A stretch of 64,000 nucleotides of DNA, from NCBI GenBank assembly GCA_022072125.1, contig JAJVIH010000004.1:62001-126000 (forward strand), written 5' to 3'. The stretch is from Myxococcota bacterium (GTDB lineage: Bacteria > Myxococcota > JAJVIH01). Shown one piece after another: positions 17,232-25,881 of this stretch. A model generated the notes under the pieces. That model had not been told where the DNA came from, did no database searches, and saw only the letters and a program-made list of their open reading frames with translations. The first letter of the stretch is position 1. Each line of letters opens with the position of its first letter. Both the position numbers and the translations under genes were made by a program.

Positions 17232-18670
17232 GCAAGGGCGCATCCATCACCCGCATCCGCGGCATGAATGATCTGCTGCCCCAGGACACCTGCGTGTGGC
17301 AGCGCGTGGAAGCGGCGGCGCGCGAGGTTTTTCTGCGCTACGCCTACCAGGAAATCCGCACTCCGATCATGGAGCGCACGGAGTTGTTCGCGCGCGGCAT
17401 CGGCGAGACCACGGATATCGTCGAAAAGGAAATGTATACCTTTGACGACCGCGACGGGACTTCGCTCACCCTGCGTCCCGAGGGAACGGCGGGCGTGGCG
17501 CGCGCCTATATCGAAAATGGGCTGCATGTCAGCGATCCGCGTGCGCGGCTCTGGTACGCGGGACCCATGTTCCGCCACGAGAATGTTCAGGCCGGGCGCT
17601 TCCGCCAGTTCCACCAGATCGGCGCCGAGGCGTTTGGCATGGACCACCCGGCGGTGGACGCCGAGATGTGCGCCATGCTGCTGGATCTGTTCGCCTCCCT
17701 GGGGCTGAAAAACCTGGAATTGCAGATCAATTCGCTTGGCGACGCGGAAGATCGGCGGAATTACCGGAGCGTGCTGGTCAGCTATTTTTCGGGCCAAGAA
17801 AACCGGTTGTGCGAGAACTGCCAGCGCCGGCTGAAGACCAACCCCCTGCGCGTGCTCGATTGCAAGGTCGAAGGTTGCAGCGCCATCGCCCGGGGTGCGC
17901 CGCACACCTTTGATCACCTGGGCGAACAAGCCCGGGCTCATTTTGAAGGTCTGCGGGAATGCCTCGACGCCATGGGAATCCGCGAAAACGCGGGAGAGGT
18001 TCCCGTCCCCGGAACCTTTCGCATCAATCCGCGGATTGTCCGCGGGCTGGATTATTATGTCCGCACCGCATTTGAAGTGACGGCGTTCACGGGTGTCGGC
18101 TCGCAAAACGCGGTCGCGGGGGGAGGGCGCTATGATCAATTGATCGCCCAGCTTGGCGGCCATCCCACGCCTGCCATCGGCTTCGCCATTGGGGAAGACC
18201 GGCTGGTATCGGTGTTGAACAGTGAACAGACCATGGAGTTCCCGGGTCCGGATTTTTTTGTGGTCGCGTTTGGCGCGGCTGGCGGCGCCGGGGCCTTGCG
18301 CCTGGTCTCGGAACTGCGGTCCGCCGGCTTTGATGTGGACCTCGACCACCGCTTTGGTTCGCCCAAATCCCAGTTCAAACAGGCGAACAAAAGCGGCGCC
18401 CCCTTCGCCATCATTCTCGGCGATGGTGAACTGCAATCCGGAATGGCGGCGATCAAGCCGTTGATGACCCTGGAGAAATTGCAGGCCGGCGGGGTGGATA
18501 CGGAACTGGTTTCGCGCTTGCTGGACAGGTCCAAGGAGCAGCCGGAGCCATTTTTGGCGACGGAAAATCTCGATGGAGCCGGCGTGCCTTTGCTGCTGGA
18601 TCCGTCCGGTCAGTTTTCCGTGGGACGCGACTGGTTGATTCGCTTCTGCAGCCGCCTGTTCGCCGGTTGA
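17228..18670 (+). CDS. hisS: histidyl-tRNA synthetase
   Basis: A 480-residue class II aminoacyl-tRNA synthetase that charges tRNA-His. It begins with IRGMNDLLP, shows motif 2 in MFRHENVQAGRFRQFHQ and the substrate loop LTLRPEGTAGVARAY. The histidine-specific motif RGLDYYVRTAFEV lies near residues 272-285, followed by GGGRYDQLIAQLGG and GFAIGEDRL. The C-terminal anticodon-binding domain (VVAFGAAG...FGSPKSQFKQANK) is complete, with ~60 further residues beyond it. Translation begins at GTG 17228, which overlaps the stop of the CinA-like gene. The length is somewhat above the bacterial norm of ~425. Confidence 0.96.
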   Translation: MSKGASITRIRGMNDLLPQDTCVWQRVEAAAREVFLRYAYQEIRTPIMERTELFARGIGETTDIVEKEMYTFDDRDGTSLTLRPEGTAGVARAYIENGLHVSDPRARLWYAGPMFRHENVQAGRFRQFHQIGAEAFGMDHPAVDAEMCAMLLDLFASLGLKNLELQINSLGDAEDRRNYRSVLVSYFSGQENRLCENCQRRLKTNPLRVLDCKVEGCSAIARGAPHTFDHLGEQARAHFEGLRECLDAMGIRENAGEVPVPGTFRINPRIVRGLDYYVRTAFEVTAFTGVGSQNAVAGGGRYDQLIAQLGGHPTPAIGFAIGEDRLVSVLNSEQTMEFPGPDFFVVAFGAAGGAGALRLVSELRSAGFDVDLDHRFGSPKSQFKQANKSGAPFAIILGDGELQSGMAAIKPLMTLEKLQAGGVDTELVSRLLDRSKEQPEPFLATENLDGAGVPLLLDPSGQFSVGRDWLIRFCSRLFAG

Positions 18671-18735
18671 TTGCACTCCAATCGTTTTTCTATTGTCTAA
18701 CTCCGGCGGAAATGCGGATCAACATCTTACGCCGG

Positions 18736-19788
18736 TCATTTTCCTTCAGGTTGTGGGGATGCGGATACCCTACCGCGCCAAATATCATCCAGGAAGTTGA
18801 CGAGAATCGCAGCGGCCCTGGCGTGAGCCACGCCGTTGGGATGCGGATCCCAGGTGGAATAAATCTGTTTGATGGCCAGGTCCTTCCGTTTCACGTTCGC
18901 ATACACCCCCTCCAGGCTGATGAAAGGAACCCCCCGCTTTGCGCTGCGCCGCCGCAGTCCTTCAATCAGGCGAGGCTCCTTGGCGAGATCGTCGAGTCCG
19001 TCCCGGGATTCGTCATACGCGGCAGGGTAGAAGGCCGCCGCCGGATAAGCGCCGCCGCGGATGATCTCATTCAGCATCTGATCAAAGGAATGGTCGAAGC
19101 AGCGGGTGGGAACGCCATCATTGAGCCAGTCAAACAGACAGCGTTTGGGACCGGTGCATGCCTTGTCCACCAGCACGCCGCGGAGGGATCGGTAGACATA
19201 CCAATGGCTGAGCGACGCCCAGTGCAGGCGTTCGTACCATGTCCAGTCCACGCCGCAGGTTTCGATGGGGTCGGGATTCCATGTCATCACGTCGCCGTCA
19301 TTGGCGACGACCACTGTCAACACGATCTCCGGTTTGAGCAATGGGACCCATTTGCGCGCGTGTATCCACGCCTGCTGCATATTCGATCCGTTCAACCCAA
19401 TATTATAGACCGTGAATGGAACGCCGTATTTCTGCTGAAGTCTCAGTTCCAGTTGAAAGGGCAGGGTTTCGGTGTCGTCCACCCCCGCGCCATTCACGAA
19501 GGAATCGCCGATTACCATGATCCGGCGGGCGTTTCCCTGCGGAGGAATCTGCCAGTCCGCCCCCCGGTAACCATGGTTATTGATCCGGCAGTCGTTCCCA
19601 TAACGGGTTTCCCGGATCAGTTGCGGAGGCGGGCGGTAGGGCAGTAAATCCGGCATCAGGGGCGCATCGTGGGGATTGGGATCGCCAAACCGCTGGATAC
19701 GCAGCGCGATTTCCGCGGCGGCGAGCGCGGTGACAGTTCCCGCCAGCAACAGCAGGGCTGCGAATTGTCTGCGGCGCCGGATATTCAT
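18736..19788 (-). CDS. membrane-anchored SGNH/GDSL-family hydrolase-like protein
   Basis: A 350-residue protein with an N-terminal signal anchor (ALLLLAGTVTALAAAEIAL). The extracytoplasmic domain shows block I in RIMVIGDSFVNGAGVDD (catalytic Ser), a possible block III in YNIGLNGSNMQQ (Asn), and block V in WDPHPNGVAHARAA (Asp and His). These are the GDSL/SGNH hydrolase signatures, as in esterases, acetylxylan esterases and AlgJ/AlgX-type enzymes. The start ATG at 19788 removes a Ser/Gly-rich leader present in the longer frame. Its 5' end faces the divergent TatD gene. Substrate unknown, possibly cell-surface polysaccharide or lipid esters. Confidence 0.8.
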   Translation of the reverse strand: MNIRRRRQFAALLLLAGTVTALAAAEIALRIQRFGDPNPHDAPLMPDLLPYRPPPQLIRETRYGNDCRINNHGYRGADWQIPPQGNARRIMVIGDSFVNGAGVDDTETLPFQLELRLQQKYGVPFTVYNIGLNGSNMQQAWIHARKWVPLLKPEIVLTVVVANDGDVMTWNPDPIETCGVDWTWYERLHWASLSHWYVYRSLRGVLVDKACTGPKRCLFDWLNDGVPTRCFDHSFDQMLNEIIRGGAYPAAAFYPAAYDESRDGLDDLAKEPRLIEGLRRRSAKRGVPFISLEGVYANVKRKDLAIKQIYSTWDPHPNGVAHARAAAILVNFLDDIWRGRVSASPQPEGK

Positions 19789-19963
19789 TTGGGGGACGTT
19801 AATCACGGGCGGCCCGCCAGGCAATTTCTTCGTGGAATGGAGAAAACCGGCGGCGGTACTACCGCGTCCTGACATCCGTGGAGATTTGCTTTCCAATTCA
19901 GATGGGGATGACTATAAAACCCGTGGCTGTGATAAGCCTTATTGCTCGCCGCCCGGAGTTCGT

Positions 19964-21358
19964 ATGGAAAGCGCCACCCTGTTTGACACCCACTGCCACC
20001 TGGATTTCGAGTCGTACAACGAGGATCGCCAGCAGGTGATTGACCGGGCGCGCGCCGCCGGCGTCCGCCACATGCTGACCATCGGCAGCGGACGCGGCAT
20101 TGATTCGGCCAGCGCCGCGTTGGAGATCGCCCGCCGCGAGGACGGAATTTTCTGTTCGGTGGGCTTACATCCCCACGACGCGGCCATATTCAATGATGAA
20201 GTATGGGCCCGGCTGCGTGAGTTGTCGGAGGACGATCTGGTGGTGGCCATCGGGGAAACCGGCCTGGATTTCTTCTATGACAATTCGCCGCGCGATAAAC
20301 AGTATGAAGCTTTCGAAAAGCAGATTGCGCTGGCTTTGGAGCGCGATCTGCCCATCATCATTCATTCCCGGGACGCCTTTGAAGAAACCCACCGGATGCT
20401 CCGCGAACATGGCAAGGGCCGGTTGCGCGGGGTGATCCACTGCTTCACCTATGGCAAGCAGGAGGCGCTTTCCTTCCTCGATCTGGGATTCAAACTTTCC
20501 ATTCCTGGCATCATCACCTTCCGCAACGCGGATATGCTTCGCGAGGCGGTCAAAGCCGTTCCCATGGAATCGCTGGTGATCGAAACGGATTCGCCCTTCC
20601 TGGCGCCGATTCCACACCGCGGCAAACGAAATGAACCCTCATACGTCAGGCGGGTGGCGGAGAGCATCGCGGAACTGAAGAAGCTTTCCGTGGATGACGT
20701 GGCGCGCATCACCACCCGCAACGGTCTGGAGATGTTCGGACTGAAAGAGGCGGAAGAGGCTCCGGAACTGGTCTATTCCATCCGGGATTCGCTGTACCTC
20801 AATGTCACCAACAAATGCACGCTGGCCTGCACCTTCTGCGGCAAGTGGACGAGTTATGTTGTCAAGGGCCATTACCTGCGTCTGCGCCAGGACCCCACGG
20901 CGGAGCAGTTGATTGCGGCCATTGACGATCCCACCCGCTGGAGCGAGGTGGTGTTTTGCGGATACGGCGAGCCGCTCAAGCGTCCCGCGGTGGTGAAACA
21001 GGTGGCCGGGTGGTTGCGCTCGCAAGGAGTCCGGCGCATCCGCATCAACACCGACGGATTGGCGAACCTGGTGCATGGCCGCAACGTGGCCCAGGAACTG
21101 GCGGGTCTGGTGGATTGTTACAGCATCAGCCTGAACGCGCCGGACGCCCAGAGCTACGCCGAAATCTGTCCATCGAAATTCGGGGAGGCCGCCTGGCCGG
21201 CGGTGAAAGCGTTTATTCTGGAGGCGAAAAAATATGCTCCCGAGGTGATCGCCAGCGCTGTCGGCGTGCCCGGGCTGGATATGGAAGCCTGCCGCCGTAT
21301 CGCGGAACAGGAACTGGGCGTGACCTTCCGCCACCGTCCTTACAACGAACTGGGCTAG
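19964..21358 (+). CDS. TatD metal-dependent hydrolase fused to a radical SAM domain
   Basis: A 464-residue two-domain protein. Residues 1-~265 are a TatD-type nuclease fold with all metal ligands: HCHLD (H10, H12), IGETGLDFFYD, IIHSRDA, IHCFTYG and ETDSPFLAP. After a short linker, residues ~275-464 are a compact radical SAM domain with CTLACTFCGKW (C285, C289, C292) and a GGE-like GYGEPLKRP. TatD-linked radical SAM proteins are known as separate neighbours (I recall TIGR04038); here both are in one chain. Start ATG 19964 has GGAG 5 nt upstream. The substrate is unknown; TatD members act on DNA ends or D-aminoacyl-tRNA. Confidence 0.88.
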   Translation: MESATLFDTHCHLDFESYNEDRQQVIDRARAAGVRHMLTIGSGRGIDSASAALEIARREDGIFCSVGLHPHDAAIFNDEVWARLRELSEDDLVVAIGETGLDFFYDNSPRDKQYEAFEKQIALALERDLPIIIHSRDAFEETHRMLREHGKGRLRGVIHCFTYGKQEALSFLDLGFKLSIPGIITFRNADMLREAVKAVPMESLVIETDSPFLAPIPHRGKRNEPSYVRRVAESIAELKKLSVDDVARITTRNGLEMFGLKEAEEAPELVYSIRDSLYLNVTNKCTLACTFCGKWTSYVVKGHYLRLRQDPTAEQLIAAIDDPTRWSEVVFCGYGEPLKRPAVVKQVAGWLRSQGVRRIRINTDGLANLVHGRNVAQELAGLVDCYSISLNAPDAQSYAEICPSKFGEAAWPAVKAFILEAKKYAPEVIASAVGVPGLDMEACRRIAEQELGVTFRHRPYNELG

Positions 21359-21377
21359 CCCCGCTCTGCGATGGCCG

Positions 21378-22409
21378 TTATTCCGGTTTTCGTCTGGAAA
21401 CCGCGCGGGGTTTGTCCAGACCGAAATCCTTCAGGCGTTTTTCCAGCACCCGGCGGGTGACTCCCAGCCGCTCCGCGAGGATGGTGTTGGATTCACCCGG
21501 CCAGGTTTCGATGGCGCGCCGGAGCAGGGATAGCTGCGCCGCCTCGTGCGCCGCTTCCAGCCGGGACCATGCGCCATCCAGTGGTCCATCGGCGGTCAGC
21601 GGAGGTTCCGCGTGCAATGGCGGCGGCAGGTCCACGGCGGAAGCTTCCACGGTTCCGCCGTCATTCATGATGAGCAGGCGCTCCACGATGTTGATGAGTT
21701 CCCGGATATTGCCGGGGTAGGAATGCGCGGCCAGCCGGGCCACCGTTCCTGGCGTAAAGCGGATATCCGGCAGACCATGGCGGCGAATCCTGTCCTTGCG
21801 GATTTCCTCGATGAGTTCGGGGATGTCGCCGGTCCGTTCCCGCAGGGAGGGGGCCCGGAGATGGACCACGTTGATCCGGTAGTAGAGGTCCTCGCGGAAC
21901 CGTCCGGCCTCGACCAGTTGTTCCAGGTTGCGGTGGGTCGCCGCGATGACGCGCACATCCACGGGAATGGAGGCCGTCGCCCCCAGCGGATCCACCACCC
22001 GTTCCTGAAGCACCCGGAGCAGTTTGGCCTGCACATCCAGCGGCAGTTCGCCGATTTCGTCCAGCAATAGCGTGCCCTGGTGAGCGCGCACCACGTGACC
22101 GGTGCGATCGGCTACGGCCCCCGTAAAGGCGCCGCGGTAGTGGCCGAAGAGTTCGCTTTCGATCAGGCCGGACGGCAAGGCCGAGCAGTTGATGGCGACA
22201 AAAGGGCCTCCCGGCCGGTTGCTTTCTTCGTGGATCGCCCTGGCGATCAATTCCTTTCCGGCGCCCGATTCTCCCGTGATCAGTACGTTGACCGGACTGG
22301 GGGCGACGCGCAGCAAATCCTGGCGAAGCCGCTGAATCACCGGCGAACTGCCGGTCAAACGCGCGGCGCCACGGGGCGCTGGCGGCTCTGCATTCAATCG
22401 GGTGGACAC
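21378..22409 (-). CDS. sigma-54-dependent activator, AAA+ plus Fis HTH, no sensor domain
   Basis: A 343-residue enhancer-binding protein that remodels sigma-54 holoenzyme. The AAA+ domain begins at about residue 18, with Walker A GESGAGKE (46-53), the sigma-54-contacting GAFTGA loop (93-98), Walker B LLLDEIGEL, and arginine fingers in FREDLYYRINV. The C-terminus has a Fis-type helix-turn-helix (NTILAERLGVTRRVLEKRLKDF). There is no receiver, PAS or GAF domain, so the layout is PspF-like; activity must be controlled by a partner protein, DNA binding or expression level. The start is GTG at 22409. It lies 9 nt downstream of the gene at 22419, on the same strand. Confidence 0.93.
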   Translation of the reverse strand: MSTRLNAEPPAPRGAARLTGSSPVIQRLRQDLLRVAPSPVNVLITGESGAGKELIARAIHEESNRPGGPFVAINCSALPSGLIESELFGHYRGAFTGAVADRTGHVVRAHQGTLLLDEIGELPLDVQAKLLRVLQERVVDPLGATASIPVDVRVIAATHRNLEQLVEAGRFREDLYYRINVVHLRAPSLRERTGDIPELIEEIRKDRIRRHGLPDIRFTPGTVARLAAHSYPGNIRELINIVERLLIMNDGGTVEASAVDLPPPLHAEPPLTADGPLDGAWSRLEAAHEAAQLSLLRRAIETWPGESNTILAERLGVTRRVLEKRLKDFGLDKPRAVSRRKPE

Positions 22410-22418
22410 GTTCCGATA

Positions 22419-23213
22419 TTAACGGGAAGGCGATGCTTCCAACAATGGCGCGAAAGGATCATCAACGGATGAGATTGAAGCCCTGAGGTTGCGGAAGGTG
22501 ATGGAACTGAGCGCGTTCTTTCGCACCGTGTGAATGACCGCGCCGAGCACGGTTACCGGAGATTCGAAATCGAACGAGGCCGCCATTCCCGATTGCAGGA
22601 TGAAATCCCAGCCCAGCAGGGTTGCATCCGGCGCTAGGCGGAACAGGTAGCGATCGCCGGGCGTCAGTCCCACGCCATTGTCGAAGCTGATCAGGACGCC
22701 TTCCGGGTACCCCGCCCGCCTGACGCCCGGATCAAACACCTTGAATGGCGCGGCCAGCCAGTAGCTGTCATTGGTCCACCAGGAGAATCCCTTCTCCAGA
22801 AGGCGTTTGATTTCGGCTTCATCCTTCACGGGGACGCCATTGCGGTGAACCACCCCGGTTTTATCCGTTAACCGCACCCACACAACGAGGCTGTCTCCGC
22901 CGGTTTCCTGACTGATGCGGGCCAGGCCGCGGAATTTGTCCCAGTCGTGGCTGCGGGAGGCGAGGCGCGGTCCGGCGGCCCGCGCTTCAAAATCAAAGTG
23001 GATGTACTGGATGCGTTCCCACGCCGGCCCGCCCAGTTTGTCCGCCATGGCGCGCGCGAGGGCGTCGCCTTCCCGCAATTCATCGGGGCTCGCCACCCGC
23101 TCGAATACATCCCGTTTGACGCATGAGGACGCCACGATGGCTCCCCCCAGAACCACGAGCAGCAACGCCGCCAAGGTTCCGGATATCCATGCGATGCGTC
23201 GTTTCCGGCTCAT
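22419..23213 (-). CDS. conserved hypothetical exported/membrane-anchored protein
   Basis: A 264-residue protein whose family I do not recognise. An N-terminal membrane segment (ISGTLAALLLVVLGGAIVASS) follows a basic start (MSRKRR) and leads to one cysteine, which is not a good lipobox. The body has features resembling periplasmic proteins that read out a substrate value: GGPAWERIQYIHFDFEAR, VVWVRLTDKTGVVHRNG, WWTNDSYWLAAPFKVFDPG and GDRYLFRLAP. It is encoded between the acyl-CoA dehydrogenase and the sigma-54 activator, all on the minus strand with gaps of 9-13 nt, which suggests one transcript. Confidence 0.65.
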   Translation of the reverse strand: MSRKRRIAWISGTLAALLLVVLGGAIVASSCVKRDVFERVASPDELREGDALARAMADKLGGPAWERIQYIHFDFEARAAGPRLASRSHDWDKFRGLARISQETGGDSLVVWVRLTDKTGVVHRNGVPVKDEAEIKRLLEKGFSWWTNDSYWLAAPFKVFDPGVRRAGYPEGVLISFDNGVGLTPGDRYLFRLAPDATLLGWDFILQSGMAASFDFESPVTVLGAVIHTVRKNALSSITFRNLRASISSVDDPFAPLLEASPSR

Positions 23214-23226
23214 CCGCTGGAAGGCG

Positions 23227-24993
23227 TCAATTCCAGGTCAGGGCCCAGCCGCCCGCCCCGGCCACGGTTTCCGCGATGCTTTTCTTCAGCCCGATCAGGT
23301 CCGTGGTGTCGCGCACCTCGTAGCGCCGGATGCCGGCCAGCAAGGCGTCGAGGGAATCTCCCTGCTCCAGCGCGCACAGGATATTCTTGCCGTTGCGCAG
23401 CACGCGGCGATAGGCCTCGATGGCGAAAACCGTGGCCAACTGGCGGTGATGCCCGGCCCGCTTGGGGTCATCCTTCGCGGCCTGCATGGCGCGATGAACC
23501 GTCGCATCCGAGGCGGCGGTGTCAATCAGCATGTCGGCCATCAGTTCCAGCAGTTCTTGTTGATCATTCAAGCCCTGCATATGTTTCATCACCGCCGCGT
23601 TGATGGCGAAGAGCGTGCAGCGCTTGGACAGATCGAGCGCCCGTTCCGCGTTGCCCAGCGGCCCTTCCGCCGCCATCGGCGGCTCTTCCTCGATGATGCG
23701 CGCCACCGCGCCCATGAGATCAAGCTGGCCCTTCATCGCGCGCTTGAGCAGCGTGCCCACGGTCACCAGACGGTTGATTTCATTGGTGCCCTCGAAGATG
23801 CGGTTGATGCGGGCGTCGCGGTAGGCCTGTTCCACGCGGAATTCCGAGACGTAGCCATAACCGCCATGGATCTGCACCGCTTCCTCGACCACCTTGTGTA
23901 CGGCCTCGCTGCCAAACACCTTGGCGATGGAACATTCGATGGAATAATCCTCGATGATCTTCAGCGCGTCTTCGTCGTAGCTAGGGCTGGATTTGTCCAG
24001 CTTCGAGATGCGCTCATCCAGCAGGCCCGAGAGATAATAGGTCAACGCCTCGGAAGAATAGGTGACCACCGCCATGTCGGCGAACTTGCGGCGGATCATG
24101 CCGAAGTTGGCGATGGGCGTGTGGAACTGCTTGCGCTCCAGCGCGTACTTGACCGCGTCGTCAATCAATTGCTTGGAGCCGCCCACGGCGGCCCCGCACA
24201 ATTTCAGACGGCCGATATTAAGGATGTTAAATGCGATGCGGTGACCCTTGCCGATCTCGCCGAGCACGTTTTCCACGGGCACCATGGCGTTTTCCAGGAT
24301 GAGTTCCACGGTGGAGGAACCACGGATGCCCATCTTGTGCTCTTCGGGACCGGTGGAGACCCCCGGATAACCGCGTTCCACGATGAATCCGGTGAAATGT
24401 TCGCCGTCAATCTTGGCGAAAACCGTGAAGACATCGGCGAAGCCGCCGTTGGTGATCCACTGTTTCACTCCATTGAGGATGTAGTGCCTGCCATCGGGGG
24501 AAAGCACCGCCTTGGCGCGCGCGGCCAGCGCATCCGATCCGCTGCCGGCCTCGGTCAGGGCGTAGGCGCCCATCCATTCGCCCGAGGCCAGTTTGGGCAG
24601 ATATTTGGCCTTTTGGGCTTCGTCGCCAAAATAGACAATCGGCAGGGTGCCAATGCCGGTATGGCCGGTCACCGTGACCGTGAATGAGCCCTGTTCGGTG
24701 AGCGCCTCGGTGAGCAGCATGGATGTGGATTTTTCCGCCCCCAATCCGCCAAAACGCTCTGGAACCTCGAGCGAAAGAAAACCCAGTTCGCCTGCTTTCT
24801 GGGCCAGTTCCCGCATCAAGCCGGGCTTTTTCGCCTCAATATCCTTCGAGTGCGGCATGATCTCCTTGGAGCAGAACTCCCGCGCGGATTGGGCGATGGC
24901 CTTCTGCTCCTCGCTGAAACGTTCCGGGGTGAAAAACTCGCGGGAGCCCGCGGGATTCAGCAGCCAACTCGCGGAGGCAAATTCAGTGCTCAT
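23227..24993 (-). CDS. acyl-CoA dehydrogenase (long, FadE/VLCAD-like)
   Basis: A 588-residue flavoprotein that introduces a 2,3-double bond into acyl-CoA in beta-oxidation. Motifs include GTLPIVYFGDEAQKAKYLP, the FAD/substrate segment YALTEAGSGSDALAARA, LNGVKQWITNGGFADVFTVF, IHGGYGYVSEFRVEQAYRD, and INRIFEGTNEINR with the expected catalytic Glu. The ~200 extra C-terminal residues place it with long-chain VLCAD-type enzymes. The start ATG 24993 has GGAG upstream (TGGAGTCGCC); a longer frame to 25062 runs towards the palindrome. That palindrome at 25068-25085 lies 75 bp upstream and probably controls the gene. Confidence 0.93.
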   Translation of the reverse strand: MSTEFASASWLLNPAGSREFFTPERFSEEQKAIAQSAREFCSKEIMPHSKDIEAKKPGLMRELAQKAGELGFLSLEVPERFGGLGAEKSTSMLLTEALTEQGSFTVTVTGHTGIGTLPIVYFGDEAQKAKYLPKLASGEWMGAYALTEAGSGSDALAARAKAVLSPDGRHYILNGVKQWITNGGFADVFTVFAKIDGEHFTGFIVERGYPGVSTGPEEHKMGIRGSSTVELILENAMVPVENVLGEIGKGHRIAFNILNIGRLKLCGAAVGGSKQLIDDAVKYALERKQFHTPIANFGMIRRKFADMAVVTYSSEALTYYLSGLLDERISKLDKSSPSYDEDALKIIEDYSIECSIAKVFGSEAVHKVVEEAVQIHGGYGYVSEFRVEQAYRDARINRIFEGTNEINRLVTVGTLLKRAMKGQLDLMGAVARIIEEEPPMAAEGPLGNAERALDLSKRCTLFAINAAVMKHMQGLNDQQELLELMADMLIDTAASDATVHRAMQAAKDDPKRAGHHRQLATVFAIEAYRRVLRNGKNILCALEQGDSLDALLAGIRRYEVRDTTDLIGLKKSIAETVAGAGGWALTWN

Positions 24994-25067
24994 GGCGACT
25001 CCAGGGCGGATCAGGGAGCCTTGCGGGCTCCGTTGAACGGGGTTAACTTCCGGGCGGCTCACTCAAA

Positions 25068-25085
25068 AATGAATGAGCATTCATT
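25068..25085. promoter_or_regulatory. perfect palindromic operator candidate between divergent genes
   Basis: AATGAATG-AG-CATTCATT is a perfect inverted repeat with 8-bp arms. It lies 75 bp upstream of the acyl-CoA dehydrogenase and 26 bp upstream of the chosen methyltransferase start. The TGAATGA...TCATT arms resemble the site of Bacillus FadR, a TetR-family fatty-acid regulator, though the centre is shorter. No tetR-like gene is in the window. Confidence 0.5.
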
Positions 25086-25110
25086 CTGTTTATATGCGAG
25101 GCCCGTCCGG

Positions 25111-25881
25111 GTGGCAACACCAAACCTGCATCGTGGTGAAGAAATCGGCGACGCCTGGTGGGACCCGCGTGGTCCAGCCCGGTTGCTGCACCGGATTTAT
25201 CCCCTGGCGCTCCAGTTTTTCCAGGAGACAATTCCCCTGGATGGCGCCGTCCGCGTGCTGAATCTGGGCGCGCGCGCGGGGGTTTTCACGGAACTCTGGA
25301 AAACCGCGGGCGCCAAGACTTACGGATGCGACCCTTCCGGGGACTTGATCGCCATCGCCAAACGCCATGCGCAGGAACAGGGCCTGTTCATCACCTATGT
25401 GCAGTCTCAACTCGTCAAAACCCCGTTTGAAGATGCGTTTTTTGATGTGGTGGTGCTGGATCGAGAACTATCCGGCGGGGCGGCAAGGTCCTTGTTGTCC
25501 GAGACGCAGCGTCTGCTCAAACCCGGAGGACGGCTCGCCGTGCTGGAATATGGCAAACCGTGGAATGCGCCGCTGATGGGGTTTGCCGCTGGCGAACTGC
25601 CGGCGCGGGTCCGCTCGCTGTGGAGTCACCCGCCCCGGGCATTGCCGGCGGAGCAGGCGGAAGCGCTGCTGGCGGACCAGAAATTGAAAGTCTGCGGGCG
25701 CGGCGGCATGTCGCTGGACCTGGGCGCGCTGGCCAAACGCATAACGGGGGGCGCCAACAATGGTCCGGTGATCACACTGGATTGCGCCGGTTCGCTGGTC
25801 TATATGCTGATTGCTGAAAAACCCCGGATGTCCGCGGCGGATTTCCTCGCCCGGCATGGGGAAGAGGGACCCCAACCATGA
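25111..25881 (+). CDS. SAM-dependent methyltransferase, UbiG-like
   Basis: A 256-residue class I methyltransferase. The N-terminal HRGEEIGDAWWDPRGPARLL and HRIYPLAL resemble the UbiG signature (WWDPEG...LHRLNPLR). Motif I is VRVLNLGARAGVFTE, with GC-D in YGCDPSGDLIAIAKRHA and a motif like LLKPGGRLAVLEYG. UbiG methylates hydroxyls in ubiquinone synthesis, but this sequence is divergent, so the substrate is unknown. GTG 25111 was chosen because GAGG precedes it and the alternative ATG 25069 lies inside the palindrome; this start is uncertain. The next gene overlaps in ATGA. Confidence 0.75.
   Translation: MATPNLHRGEEIGDAWWDPRGPARLLHRIYPLALQFFQETIPLDGAVRVLNLGARAGVFTELWKTAGAKTYGCDPSGDLIAIAKRHAQEQGLFITYVQSQLVKTPFEDAFFDVVVLDRELSGGAARSLLSETQRLLKPGGRLAVLEYGKPWNAPLMGFAAGELPARVRSLWSHPPRALPAEQAEALLADQKLKVCGRGGMSLDLGALAKRITGGANNGPVITLDCAGSLVYMLIAEKPRMSAADFLARHGEEGPQP

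Noticed and set aside
22915-24687. 590-residue plus-strand frame opposite the acyl-CoA dehydrogenase
   Set aside because: Shadow of a well-supported dehydrogenase gene; repetitive composition and no motifs.
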